Notes under the pieces: model-generated | The model's database searches: none | What the model was told of the DNA's origin: nothing | The model's input: the letters and a program-made list of their open reading frames with translations, nothing else | DNA from: Gonocerus acuteangulatus | Taxonomy: Eukaryota; Arthropoda; Insecta; Hemiptera; Coreidae | Assembly (NCBI GenBank): GCA_946811695.1 | Contig: OX328124.1 | Span: 95,193,304-95,257,303, forward strand | Direction of reading: 5' to 3' | DNA: 64,000 bases | Position numbers and translations under genes: made by a program | Shown: positions 10,565-21,854 of the stretch, piece by piece | Numbering within the stretch: position 1 is the first letter of the stretch | Layout: every line of letters begins with the position of its first letter

Positions 10565-11467
10565 TATCCTGATAAGATTCCAGAAATTCTAACAGCCTTT
10601 AACTCCTACCACCCCCGGTTAATATTCACCATCGAGACCGAAACTAACAACTCCCTCCCTTTCCTTGACATACTCCTTATTAGAAATACAGACGGCTCTA
10701 TATCCACTGATTGGTATACCAAACCCACTTACTCGGGACGACTTCTCCATTACCTTTCCTCACACCCCAAACACCAAATCCTCAATACTGCCAGCAACCT
10801 AATAAATCGAGCCCTCTCCCTATCCGACACCAAATTTCACCCTGCCAACAAATCCCGACTCCTCGATATTCTTACTACCAATGGATTTCCTACGAACATT
10901 ATCACCCGTCTCATAAATTCTTTTAATAACCCTAAACCCATCCCCACTACCCAAGATAATATTGTCCCTCAATTCAGAGGCCTCCCATATATCCCAAACC
11001 TCACAGAAAAAATCCAAAAATCCCTACGCGATACTTTCCCCACTCTAAAACTAGGACTATCGACACAGAACAAACTGAAAAACTTACATACGACTCTTAA
11101 AGACCCTATCCCACAAAAAGACAGGACCAATGTAGTCTACAGAATCCCCTGCATCACACCCAACTGCAATAGTGCGTACATTGGACAGACTAAAAACCCA
11201 GTAAGAAAACGTATCAACAACCACAAAAATGATATACGGAATAAAGACATAAAGACAGCTTTAACTAGACATGCCATCACAGACGGACGTGACTTTGGTT
11301 TTGACCAATACTCCATCCTTTCCACTGAATCCAACGAAGAAAAACGCCTCCTTTCCGAATCAATTTTTATCCACCTAGAAAATAATCCAGTTAATGACAA
11401 AATTGACAAAGAAGTCATCTCCTCTACCTACTCCAACATCTTCCATTTATTAAAAACTCCATCCTAA
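10565..11467 (+). CDS. PLE-B polyprotein, RT C-terminal part plus GIY-YIG endonuclease
   Basis: An uninterrupted frame of 300 codons with no ATG near its 5' end, because the element is truncated there. It starts within the RT thumb region (FTIETETNNSLPFLDILL, then DWYTKPTYSGRLLHY, both characteristic of PLE RTs after the YxDD motif), continues through a linker (FPTLKLGLSTQNKLKNLHT) and ends with the endonuclease: VVYRIPC with a second cysteine, SAYIGQT, VRKRINNHK, LTRHAITDG, LLSESIFIH. The stop codon is TAA at 11465. Catalytic RT motifs A-C are missing, so this copy cannot be active, but the undamaged frame suggests a fairly recent insertion. Protein similarity to family A is clear yet distant. 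Confidence 0.85.
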   Translation, partial: YPDKIPEILTAFNSYHPRLIFTIETETNNSLPFLDILLIRNTDGSISTDWYTKPTYSGRLLHYLSSHPKHQILNTASNLINRALSLSDTKFHPANKSRLLDILTTNGFPTNIITRLINSFNNPKPIPTTQDNIVPQFRGLPYIPNLTEKIQKSLRDTFPTLKLGLSTQNKLKNLHTTLKDPIPQKDRTNVVYRIPCITPNCNSAYIGQTKNPVRKRINNHKNDIRNKDIKTALTRHAITDGRDFGFDQYSILSTESNEEKRLLSESIFIHLENNPVNDKIDKEVISSTYSNIFHLLKTPS

Positions 11468-11900
11468 TGCCCCTATACCGCCTGCAATATAGCCCTTTAT
11501 ACCTGCCTCCCTTTCCATTAACACAGCATTTTATGACTTTATGATCCCTTACTGTACTCTGCCGCTCTTTCTTTCATCTTCTATGTTCTCTGTCCATTGG
11601 GTGGTCCAGAACCCCCCTCCCCCTCACCAACTCCTTTCTTCCTATATTTCCCTGTATTAACTGTCAGAAATGATCCCGCATTTGTGAGGAATAGTTCTCT
11701 ATCTTCCCATCGGTAAGCCCATATTGTTATTCTTATATCTAATCTAATATGTAATCTGTTATTCTTATATCTGTTTTCCTAATAATCCAAACACTATATA
11801 TTATGTTCACTTCTATATATTATGTTCTAGTATTTTATGTTTTTGTCTTTTTCCACATATGTATGTATGTATATATGTATGTGTATTTATGTTTGTAGGC

Positions 11901-11903
<3 letters not shown>

Positions 11904-11945
<42 letters not shown>
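11904..11945. repeat. (TA)n microsatellite within PLE-B
   Basis: Dinucleotide run preceded by TATG-type repeats, in the 3' untranslated part of PLE-B. Confidence 0.9.
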
Positions 11946-11952
<7 letters not shown>

Positions 11953-11984
11953 ATATTTCAGTACTACATCCGTCCTACTTGTTT

Positions 11985-12034
11985 TTTACAGCCCTGATGA
12001 AGGCTTGAAGTTCAAGCCGAAACGTCGGCACAAT
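11985..12034 (+). ncRNA. Hammerhead ribozyme motif, PLE-B
   Basis: CTGATGA (11994-12000), hairpin GGCTTG-AAGTT-CAAGCC, GAAACGTC (12019-12026). Helix I can form GCC before the box against GGC after the GUC cleavage site. All core bases are canonical. Helix III is the palindrome ACGU. There is one extra A before helix II, as in family A. Confidence 0.75.
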
Positions 12035-12153
12035 AAAACCATTTTTATGATAAAATGTAGTTTTATTAAGTAGCAGTGACCGAACCCCGACAATCCCTAC
12101 CTTGCATCATCAACGGTCAACGATCTCCTCTGAAAAAAAAAATTAATGTTTTG

Positions 12154-12620
12154 TATGTAAAACGGACAGTGGATAAAAATGTCTACATTGTTATTGACGG
12201 TTGTCTCATAACAACAATACATTTTTTACTGGAAGGGATTTATGAACGAAGGCAACTGGTGGGTCGCAAACTAACAAACTAAAAGAGAATGTTGAAAAAT
12301 TAAAATAGTGAATAAACTTAAAATTTAATGACTGCCGATTTGAATTTTTACTGTTGAGAAAAGGCATTACACTTTTATTCAACCAATATAAATTTGAAAT
12401 GCAAAAATTGACCTGAATATTTTACTATTGACTTACACAAGTTAATAATTGTTCACATTCTCTTGTTGTTCTTATTGCACGGAAGAATTACCATTAGTTT
12501 ATTTCTTTTAATAACTAACGTCAGAGAGAAAAAAAGAAAAGAAAAAAATTGGCCCATGTTTCTTACATATAAAAACTTTTAAAATAAATACAGTTTATAA
12601 AAGAAACACAACTAAATCTT
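12154..12620. other. No recognisable feature
   Basis: AT-rich sequence with no convincing frame or repeat ends. Confidence 0.5.
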
Positions 12621-12627
12621 GTTGATT

Positions 12628-13448
12628 ACATTGGGCCGGGTGAATAAAAACGAGTAGGACGAGTATTTACTAACAAGTAAAGTGTAACAAGTATTTATAG
12701 GGCAAGTAAACCGATGTGAATAAAGTGAAGAGTTTACTCGAGACCGTTTATTTGCCATTTCGAGAGTATACTTGCAAGTATTTACTCGCGAGTCAAACGT
12801 GTTCACTAGAAATGCAAGTAAATACTCGTAGCGGCCCACGGCTACACATCTTTCCTGTTGTGCCATTCCTTACATATTATCCTATTACCCTTAAAGTTCT
12901 GTTTTAACTTCTTGCCAACTCGACTTATATCCTTTTTTTTCTGAGTAGTCAGCAATTGTGCCTGATTGTGTTTTGATTTTTTCGCAATTTTGATTTTTTT
13001 TTTCATTTTCAATAAATTTGTAATCACAGACACTAATAACCACAAAACAATACGTTTTAGACCAATTGCTAAATTTTTTCATTTTGTTCACGTTTTTTCG
13101 TATAAAAAGACGCCATATTAGATCCACCATTTTGAGTTTTTTACCCCTGAATACGTAATTGTAGATCGTTCCCTTAACTATTCAGCCATCTCGAAACGCA
13201 AGTACGACTGGCAAGTCTGGGGTCAGGTGAACTTTCAAATCTACAAGTATTTACTCGCCACGAAAGTATTTACTTTCGCTTATTCACACCAATTTAGGCG
13301 TTTACTTAGTATATACTTGCTGTACAAGTATTTACTTGCAAGTAATAGTAAATACTTGTTTTATTCACTTCAATTTAAGTGTTTACTTGTTTTTTGAGAC
13401 TTCACGAGTATTTACTTGTCCTACTTGTTTTTATTCACCCGGCCCAAT
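12628..13448. mobile_element. Non-autonomous TIR element rich in AAGTATTTACT motifs
   Basis: About 820 bp with inverted ends: 'attgggccgggtgaataaaa' at the left and its complement at the right (ends near 12628 and 13448), about 45 bp each with few mismatches. Many internal copies in both orientations of AAGTATTTACTCG/TTG-like units lie near the ends (12660-12840 and 13240-13420); the centre 12850-13200 is unrelated AT-rich DNA. No transposase frame. The target duplication is unclear, so the superfamily is not assigned. Confidence 0.75.
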
Positions 13449-14062
13449 ATCACGAATCCATTTTGACTATAATAATAGGACATTCAAGATATTCCTATAA
13501 ACCTTGTTTGTTGAGACTTTCGTCATTGGCATTGGTTACATTAATATGAGAGAGTGCTTTAATCATAAGCACAGCTTTTTGAAGCCCTATAAAGGTAGTA
13601 CTGAGACTACTTGGAGAGTATTGTTTACCAACGGTTAGTTGTGTTGTTTACGTCGCTAAGGGTCGTCGAGCTTATTTCTTTTTTATTTATATTCTTGTAT
13701 TCTCTATTAAATATTTGGTTCACTTTTTTAACCCTTACTTGTCATTTTATTTACTTTTGTGGACCAATCACATAAAGTTTTAATACTCCATTCTCTCGTA
13801 GAGGACCAAGGTTTAACATTTAAGATAATGAATTTTTCCTTGCATACTAAGAAAAACACCAGAAGATTTTCGGAATGCGCAAAACTAGTCTAGTAATGAA
13901 TTGAAATAAAGTTATCATACAGATATTGGTGGCGTATTTATTAAGATGTTATTTATATCTTATGAAAGATGGTCCTTGAGTTTGCTGAACAATGAGACCC
14001 CATTTTCCGATGCATCTTGGAGCATTAGTCCTTTTTTTCTAAAAGTTAGGACTTTTTCTCAT
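13449..14062. other. No recognisable feature
   Basis: AT-rich. Positions 13560-13745 have some look of an old solo LTR or leader, but there is no second copy to prove it. Confidence 0.4.
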
Positions 14063-14135
14063 TTAAATTAGGTAAGTAAAGATGGAATGGTTGGGATTCG
14101 GCTAAAGAAACCTCAATAAGATTTTTGTTAAAAAA

Positions 14136-14190
14136 ATCTATATTTAGGACGTTTCGGCTACTCATTGGTATCCTTCGTCAGCTAAAATGA
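14136..14190 (-). ncRNA. Hammerhead motif, A2
   Basis: Minus strand CTGACGA (14181-14175) and GAAACGTC (14155-14148). Core intact; helix II has one mismatch (GGATAC against GTAGCC). Confidence 0.6.
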
Positions 14191-14639
14191 CAAGAAAAAC
14201 AGAAATTAATACAGAAAAAAGTTTATAATTGAGATAAATAACAGAACTATAAATACACTTAACATATTATAAAAGAACAATTTAGTCTTAAATTCTTAGA
14301 ATGAGTAGAATGAAAATCAAAAGAAACATAACAAAAAAAGAAGAAAAAATGCTATTATATTGAAGTTTAGATAAGTAAATAGGTGCTAATAGTAACATTA
14401 ATTAATTATAACAAAGAAATAAGATACTACATACCTATGGAAATGCCTGGAGGCAGAGGAAGACCAATGTTGACAGTTAAGTAACCATTGTGGAAGTGTC
14501 TAAGAAAAAAGGAATCTACTAGGGTATATGAAACTGAAAACAAACCAGGTGGCGGGAGGGGGTCGGTAGGCATCAAAGGCCTGTTTATGACATTTTATGA
14601 CAGGAAAGGAGAGAAATGTGTTAATGGAAGGATACACAA

Positions 14640-14872
14640 GGGGCATGGGAAAATATTAGGTGGGAGGTCGGGAGAGTTTTTGAAAAATATTAGCATACAT
14701 AGGAGAAATGCCTTGTTTGTCAGTTTTGTAGTTTATATTGTTTTTGTTTAGGTTTATGTGTACACATTCAGAGATCTTTAGTCTTTTTTTGTTTCGTTCT
14801 GTAGAAAGAATTTTTGTGTCGTCGAAGGTAAAAGAGTGTTTTTGCGTAATGGCGTGTTTAGCAAGTGCCTCG
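14640..14872 (-). pseudogene. PLE-A2 endonuclease remnant
   Basis: The minus strand encodes the C-terminal end of the family-A endonuclease (region of CVHINLN and NIFQ) from the truncation point near 14872. The GIY and YIG strands lie beyond the truncation and are lost. Non-functional remnant. Confidence 0.65.
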
Positions 14873-14908
14873 ACGGCTAACTATCTAATCTTCATGTTAA
14901 ATTAGGTA

Positions 14909-15955
14909 TTTATGAGAGCTCGGCACTTCTGAAGTACCAAAAATAATCTATGCCACTGTTATAGTTGATATTTTACTATGAAGCAACGGCAGGTTAACTT
15001 TTACATACATCGTCCAAATAAAATAAGCGAGAAAGTTGAATTTATACTCAATTACTTGTTTTCACATAACTTACAGAACTTGTTTTATTTTGTTTCTTCT
15101 TTCTGTAGTTTTTATTTTATTTCATAAACATGCATGAATGATTGATGAACAGTACAAGTTTTGAGTTTTAGATCTCTAAATAACTTATATTTCATAGTCA
15201 CGGTTACAAAATTTGATATTTCTATAGTGCTACATTATAAACGCCCGAATACTCTTTAATTAAAAGGTTGATGAGTATGAAATTAAGGTAGAATTAAGTA
15301 GCAATTGAAAAAAAATAATAATAAAAACATGCCAACTAAGGTTTAATGCGTTCATCTAGTGTCAATAACTGTTATAGAGACCATCCGAGAAATGTATACC
15401 TATTTAAATTACTGATCTAATTAAAAAAAATAGAAAATTAGTTTACAATTAATTCGATTTTCTCTCCCATCCCCTTTAATAGATTCAAAATAGAAGCGTT
15501 ACTTGAAAGAGTTGATCGTTCCAAGTGGGTTATTTCTTCCTTAGAAGGTAAGAGAATGGGTTCTATGGCGGACAGGATACACGGGTTCTGTTTCGGACTT
15601 CCGGTCGGTCCATTTCCACTTCTGATTGAAAGACCTGCTGATAGTTTACTTCAACATTTGCTAGAATTCCCTTCTTGAGTTCCATCTAAAAGTTCTTCAT
15701 TTTCAAGATAAGGAATATTTTGTTTGCTAATATTTATTTATTCAAGAGTTCTAATAATTTATTTGTCTTAGAGTCTCATGCAAATTACAATTAATCTTCT
15801 ACCGTAAATGGCCAACCGAGTGTAAAGCGGGAGATTCTGGGTTCACTTAACAGCCAGGAGAATCAAATTACATAGACTTTATAATAAAAACAATAACATA
15901 AAACAACGTTGATCATTTAACTGAATAACCATACCCATTATTATTTATATATTTA
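14909..15955. other. No recognisable feature
   Basis: AT-rich, without supportable frames or repeat ends. Confidence 0.5.
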
Positions 15956-15959
15956 AAAA

Positions 15960-16175
15960 ATTACATAAATGATTGATAATTTTTGTTGTACAAGCCTTCC
16001 TCTTCCTTTCATGTATCCCACGAGCGTTTCTTGTCCCATGCTCTTCTTCACCATGTCGGGCCTGCTCGCTTCTTGAAAGAATCACTCCATCTCTTGACTT
16101 GTCTGCCTCTACCTTCAGTGCAATCGTATGGACATCAAGCTATGACCATCTGTCGTCCGAGCACCTCAAAAGGTG
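15960..16175 (-). pseudogene. Decayed C-terminal end of an RTE-like non-LTR retrotransposon
   Basis: Read on the minus strand, one frame gives GRGRQVKRWSDSFKKRAGPTW and, after a stop, RRAWDKKRSWDT. This matches the C-terminal pattern GRxxxRWxDD..K.AG..W...AxDRxxW common at the end of RTE-type endonuclease/reverse transcriptase proteins. Upstream a different frame carries DDRWS, so at least one frameshift and two stops are present. The rest of the element is missing. The clade is inferred from this tail only. Confidence 0.5.
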
Positions 16176-16559
16176 TCTTACCTTTTTACTTTTTGATTTT
16201 TTAATTAACATGATCGAGTCCTTCACTCCTGTTTTCTTCCTAATCTCTAACGTTAACAATGCTTCATTCTATTGAATTTTTCCAAACCATTATTTTATTC
16301 TCCTGGTATTTTGTGAGACCAGGTGTGGCTTCCAAAGGAAGACAAACAACAGGAAAAATGCAGGAAGGGGATATGTTTTTCCCATTCCATTCCTACATTT
16401 CTTCAAAATGTTTCTTAAGGACAAGTATTTTCTCCAGCTCTGCGATACCCTTTTTTTAACTTCATTGCTGCTTTCGTCTTGGTTGGGCTAGGAATAGAAT
16501 AGCGGCGATTTAAAAATTAAGTCGCTAACAGAGTATTGCGTCTTAAGTATTATATATTG

Positions 16560-16757
16560 ATTTAAATCAATTTTTTGTTTTTTAATGCGTATCAAAAATT
16601 GCTTTATTAACGCCGGGCTACCTACAGATTTCAACCCTTTTATAATGCCAACGGCGCCTGGTCGGTCACCCATTCAGGTATTGACCACGCCCGACGTTGC
16701 TTAACTTCTGTGATCAAGGGGAACCGGTGCATTCAACGTGGCTATGACCAATGGCAG
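16560..16757 (-). mobile_element. 5S-rRNA-derived SINE
   Basis: On the minus strand the first 115 bases (16757 downward) follow 5S rRNA: 'catagccacgttgaatgca', 'ggttcc', 'gaagttaagcaacgtcgggc', 'gtggt', 'tgggtgacc'. These regions contain the internal pol III control elements. The body then reads 'gtaggtagcccggcgttaa', shared with the copy at 61.2 kb. Because a non-5S body follows, it is a SINE of the 5S type, not a 5S gene. Confidence 0.8.
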
Positions 16758-16759
16758 GA

Positions 16760-18393
16760 GTACTTACTATTGACAATAACATATCAATTACTGTAGACAA
16801 GAACATAGGCTTCAGACTAAGACACTGATCTCTTTTTCTAGGTACATAAAGTTGCCCGGGACTGTATTGGCGCGACACCCGAGCGTAAAAGAGGAGGTCC
16901 AGGGTCATACTTCAGCCTGGAGAGGAGAGTTCATTTTATAAAAGTTAAAGAGTTGAAATTAAGTAACGGACGGAAACGAAGTAACGGTATACCGCCCTGA
17001 GTATTGCATAGTCTGGTATAATAAGTTTCAATATGTCAGGCGACAGACTAATGCTCTAGTCAAGGAATTTAAAACAACCCCCAACAAATTAGTAATACCG
17101 GGAAAGCTCTTCGTTCACAACATTGCGACATTAACACTAAAATATAAATGAATTCATGGTTCATGCCAACATTTTCACTTAATTTCGTAAAATGTTAATG
17201 GAAAGTACATTTCTAATCGTGGGTGAGAGCATTCAATTTTTTGAAAGGAACGTGTTCAATGTTGGTCAATTATTACATGTAGAACAAATAGTATCATGTC
17301 CTATTAACATTCTCTACTTCCAGAATCATAATCAAGTAATTTGTAATGAGCCATTTATAATAGATTATTATATTACATTATAATCCATTAAAAATTATAT
17401 TTTTTTGGAGAGGCAATATCTGATGCTAATATTTTTATTTATTCATTAAGTTTACACAAAAAGGTTACTTACTCATTATGTCTCAGTGCGAATCTAAATA
17501 TTCCCTTCAATATATAAACCATAAACTAGGTAAACAAAAGGAAAACATGTATAAAAGAGAATTTATAAGAAAAAATATACATATTATCAATTTTGAAAAA
17601 AACAAAAATTTAAAATTAAAAAAATGTGTTATAAGTAAAGAAAAAATAATAAAAAGAGTTATAAGGGTGATTTTTAAAAAAAGTTAGAACTTATTTTTAA
17701 ATATTATAGAATGTTTTAAATTTGTGTACTGTCCTGTTTAAGCAATTTGTGTAAGTCGATAGATAAGTCGATATCTTCTCTTTCTATGCAGTTTGTAAGT
17801 ATATGTTAGATTGTAGTGGAAGGTTCCAAAGTGTAAATTCCGTTTTTACTGTTTTGTCTTTAAGTAGAAATGGGTCAAGTGTGACTGTCCAATAATTAGT
17901 CCACTAATATTTAATTAAATTGTATAACTTTTGAAAATTACAGATTACAACTTTGCCTTACACTATCTGTTTAAAAATGTAATGGAACTAAGATTTTCTT
18001 ATCATCCTGTGCAAAGGATGAAGCTCAGACAATTCTTGGCAAGTGCCCATCTCCAGGGCAGTAAAGCATTCTTAATGGAGTAATAAAAAAGACTGATCAA
18101 CTGGCGGTGAAATTACACTATCCGTCAATAAACGAGGTCATAAAGAAAGAATGTAAAAAACGGCTGGAGCGCTCTTTTCGAGTCTCTTAAAATCTTTCAA
18201 CAAATACTTCCTTATATTTCTTCATTCCATGTTACTTCAACTATAATATTATTTTATACTCTGACTGTAATGTTACTTACCTTGCCTTATTTGTTATCAG
18301 CATATCTCAGTGATGACACCGCATTTTTTTTTTTTAAAACCGTACATGGTGATGTTACCGAAAAGAAATTATACACGATAATAATTTAGAATT
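16760..18393. other. No gene seen
   Basis: Very AT-rich, especially 17380-17720. A lysine-rich short open frame there looks like chance. Confidence 0.45.
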
Positions 18394-18469
18394 TATTGTA
18401 GGAATTAAGTAAAGATGGAATGGTTGGGATTCGGCTAAATAAACCTCAATATGATTTTGAATTTAAAAA

Positions 18470-18524
18470 ATCTATATCTCCGACGTTTCGGCTACTCATT
18501 GGTAGCCTTCGTCAGCTAAAATGA
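18470..18524 (-). ncRNA. Hammerhead motif, A3
   Basis: Minus strand CTGACGA (18515-18509), complete helix II, GAAACGTC (18489-18482). Core canonical. The helix I side reads GGAGATATAG, slightly different from A1. Confidence 0.7.
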
Positions 18525-19019
18525 CAAAAAAAAGAAATTAATACAGAAACAAACAAAAAAAAATTTATAATTGTGATAGGTAACAGAACTATAGATACAA
18601 TTAACTTATAAAAGAACATATCGTCTTAAATTCTTAGAATGAGTAGAATGAAAAAGTAAATAGGTACAATAATTGATTTTAATAGTAATTAGTAACATTA
18701 ATTGATTTTACAAAGAAATAAGAAACTACATACCAATGACAAATATAGTAGCTAATAGTAACATTAATTAATTTTACAAAGAAATAAGATACAACATACC
18801 AATGGAAATGCCGAGCGGCAGAGGAAGACCAAGGTTGGCAATTAAGTAACCATTGTGAAAGTGTCTAAGGAAAAAGGAATCTACTGGGGTATATGTAACT
18901 GGAAACAGCAAGAGGTGGGAGAACGGGCGGTAAGGATCAAAAAGATGTTTATGACATTTTATGACAGGAAAGGAGAAAAAGGTGTTAATGGAAGGATACC
19001 CAAGGGGCAAGGTAAAAAT

Positions 19020-20530
19020 CTAGGTGGGAGGTCGGGAGAGTATTTGGAAAATATTAGCGTACATAGGAGAAATGACTTGTTGGTCAGTTTTGTAGTTTAT
19101 ATTGTTTTTGTTTAAGTTTATGTGTACACATTCCGAGATCTGTAGTCTTTTTTTGTTTCGTTGAGTAGAAAGAATTTTCGTGTCGTCGAAGTTAAAAGTG
19201 TGTTTTTGTGTAATGGCGTGTTTTGCAAGTGCAGATTTATCTATTTCTTTATTAGTGATGGTTCGTTTATGTTGTGTAAGACGTGAGTGAATGTCATTTA
19301 TGGTTTCTCCTACGTATACACAATTACAGGAAGGGGTTTGGCAAGGGACTTGGTAAACACAACGGGTGGTTTGTTCAAAAGGGATGGGATCTTTGAGTTT
19401 GGTATAGAGGGTTTTGAGTTTGTTGGTAGTTTTCAAACCAAAATTTAGGGAAGGGTAGGATTTTTTTATTGTCTTTGTAAGTTTATCAGTCGGTCCAGGT
19501 GTAAATGGTAGAGATCGGAACATTTGGGAACTGGGAGTTAGGGAAGAATTGGGAGAGATAGTGTTGGAAGGTTGGGATTTTATTTTTTTAACAAGGGATT
19601 TTATGAGGTTGGGGGAAATTGGTTGCGTGCCAATATATCTGAGGTGATATTAATATTTTTATTGTGGAAGGAAGCATGGGATAGGGAGAGGACTCGGCGA
19701 AGGAGATTTCTGGCTACATTAATCTTGAGGTGGTAAGGATGGGATGAATGAAAATTAAGTAACCGACCCGAGTATGTGGGTTTGGTGTACCAGTCAGTAA
19801 TAATAGTACCGTCAGTCTGTCTAATTAGTAAGATGTCCAAGTATGGGAGCTGTCTGTCCTGTTCTATTTCGACAGTGAATTGAAGCCTAGGGTAAAAGGA
19901 ATTGAAACAGGTAAGTATGTCTGTTAGTCTGTTTGGGTTTATCATCAGCAAAAGATCATCTACGTATTTGCAGATGAATGAGATGTCATGGGGAAACTGT
20001 GGGACGAGGGAGTTGAGAAGATCGTTGAGAAGGATTGAGGATAAATCGGGTGCAAGACAATTGCCCATGGCTAGACCTTCAATTTGTTTATAGAATTTCC
20101 CATCATATTTAAAAAAAAACCGCTGTTAACACACAGTTTTAGACTTTCTATAAACAAATCAAAGGATAGAGGGCTATGGAGTTGTAGGGTGGGCCAATGG
20201 TCTTCGATTATTTCTAGCGTTTTGGCTAATGGGACGTTAGTGAATAAGGATGTGGCATCAATAGAAACTAAAATGTGGCCGTGGGGAATGGTTAGGTTGG
20301 ATAATTTAGAAATTAGGTCAAAGGAATTTTTTATATCATAGGGATTATTATGGCTAAGTATTTGCAATGAGGGAAGAAGAAATTTACTAAGACTGGAAGA
20401 GGGAGAATCTATATTGGCAATGATGGGACAAAGGGGATTTCCAGGTTTGTGGATTTTGGGGAGGCCATAGGCTCGCGGTGGGAGGGAATTGTGGGAAATT
20501 AAGAAGGTCCGAAACATAGATTTTTTAAAT
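19020..20530 (-). pseudogene. Penelope-like reverse transcriptase and GIY-YIG endonuclease, two frameshifts
   Basis: From 20530 downward: RAYGLPKIHKPG (PLE RT finger motif), LVSIDATSLFTNVP (motif A), GFFFKYDGKFYKQIEGLAMGN (next block), motif B (GLAMGNCLAPDLSS), FICKYVDDLLL (motif C with YVDD), then FTVEIEQDRQLPYLDILL and WYTKPTYSGRLLNF, a linker, and the endonuclease with CVYQVPC/PSC, CVYVGET, SRLTQHK, KHAITQKH and ISECVHI, ending in a stop at 19020. The frame is broken twice by one base: in a run of nine A (about 20111-20119) and at a C run near 19607. Both are simple homopolymer errors and could also be assembly errors. The N-terminus is cut off. This is the best-preserved protein of family A here; the shorter copies (A1, A2, A4-A6) derive from such an element. 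Confidence 0.88.
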
Positions 20531-20628
20531 TCAAAATCATATTGAGGTTTATTTAGCCGAATCCCAACCATTCCATCTTTACTTATCACCTCGACGGCTA
20601 ACTATCTAATCATCATATTGTAGGAATT

Positions 20629-21850
20629 GATAGATAGTTGAAACTTATGTTCACTATGAGAAATAAATTTACATTAATTCAGACACGCTGATAAAATGTA
20701 AAGGAAAAAATAAAATAAAAATAACTAAAATCAGTTATATGTACAAGCTAACCATGTTAAAATAAGTTTTACATATTGTACATATACATAGAATTAAACA
20801 ATTTCATAATATGCACAGAGCCAAACAAAAATCCAGTGTATAATAACGTAATAGTTACTCCTACAAATAAATCCACACCCTACCCATTTAATTGGTGGTC
20901 TCATATCAATGGAAAGGAACAAAAATATATTTTGAGACCCTGTTAATTAAAGCGTGAGACAAAAATAAAATAAATCCTGATTCAGAAAGTAATGCGTGAT
21001 AATACGACAATATTTTCCTCAATTCTTTTCTTCTTAATCTGACGAAAAACACACCAATGGAGGAACAGCAATAACACACCAAGAAATAAAATGCCTTATA
21101 GCACATTTGAATTGACAAAAACGAGTATCTGAAGACGTAATGCTGCCTGGTCAGCCTTAAATAATGAAAAACCGAAGCGTTGATTGATCTCAATTAGAGA
21201 CCTGTAGAGGGACTGAAGAGAAAAAGGTATAAAACCCAAAACCCGAGTAATCCAGTGGCTTTACGTGCCAGCGAATATTAATTTCCAATAAAATAACAAC
21301 CCCCCCCCCACTGAGTTTTATTATAGTTTTTGGTCGACAAACAAAAACATAAGATCAGGGCCGAACAAATATTCACAAAAAAGCTTGTCCGAACTTTTAG
21401 TAAATTATTTAAACAAAATATGAAAATACAATTAATCACGATTGTTTGCGGAAGATTTACATAAACTTGTAGCAGATTTATTTCTATGAAAAATAAACGT
21501 TTATTATAAAAAAGTATTAAATAAAAAAAACATTTTAACGTCTTGGTTGTGATAGGATTTATTCCATTAATCCCACTGGCAAGGCCCATTCATAATAAAG
21601 CCAGCTAAGATATCTAGAAAATTATATTTACGATTACCAGATCTATCAATTAATTTCTTATAAGCTGGTGCACTCCTTTTGTTAGCACTAGCACGGTGGG
21701 GCCAAACGACATTTCGACTTTCAAAAAAGGCAACAGCCTCCAAAACTTAACCAGTTTCAATGTTTTGTTTTTTTTAAATGAAAGCTAATAAAATTTAAAA
21801 CAATTTTGTCTAGCCAGATTCTTGGTTTCTGTTTCGCCTGTTTATTCAAT
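20629..21850. other. No gene seen
   Basis: AT-rich. Two open frames of about 100 codons on the minus strand lack recognisable domains and are probably chance. Confidence 0.45.
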
Positions 21851-21854
21851 TACG

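Larger units (their letters stand above)
10503..12132 (+). mobile_element. Penelope-like element B, 5'-truncated, inserted in SINE poly(A)
   Basis: Target duplication of about 15 bp (ten A plus ttaat) at 10488-10502 and 12133-12147. It overlaps the SINE-1 target duplication, so B inserted after the SINE. The left end (10503-10552) is the reverse complement of the right pseudo-LTR end (about 12018-12065), as in the A family. Between them lie the RT C-terminal part, the GIY-YIG endonuclease, an AT-rich 3' untranslated part with a TATG/AT microsatellite, and a hammerhead motif. A one-sided tail (12069-12132) ends the copy. Confidence 0.88.
14075..14896 (-). mobile_element. Penelope-like element A2, 5'-truncated
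   Basis: Target duplication 'ttaaattaggta' at 14063-14074 and 14897-14908. The left end is the family-A pseudo-LTR (agtaaagatggaatgg...) with the hammerhead on the minus strand. The right end stops inside the endonuclease gene and is joined directly to the family tail 'ctcgacggctaactatct'. It is a single-arm copy: no inverted partner is present. Confidence 0.85.
18407..20615 (-). mobile_element. Penelope-like element A3, nearly complete coding part
   Basis: Target duplication 'tattgtaggaatt' at 18394-18406 and 20616-20628. Orientation minus. The left side has the pseudo-LTR with the hammerhead; the right side (about 20515-20590) has a short inverted copy of the same terminal 65 bp, followed by the one-sided tail. 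In between lie the RT and the GIY-YIG endonuclease. The inverted terminal piece is fused directly to the RT (MFRTFLISHN), so the protein N-terminus is missing. Confidence 0.9.

Noticed and set aside
13560..13745. Possible solo LTR
   Set aside because: No second copy, no clear TG...CA ends and no target duplication.
17478..17687. Lysine-rich 69-codon frame
   Set aside because: Composition is what AT-rich random DNA gives; no domain or conserved context.
21278..21589. 103-codon minus-strand frame
   Set aside because: No recognisable domain, AT-rich, no sign of splice-linked exons.
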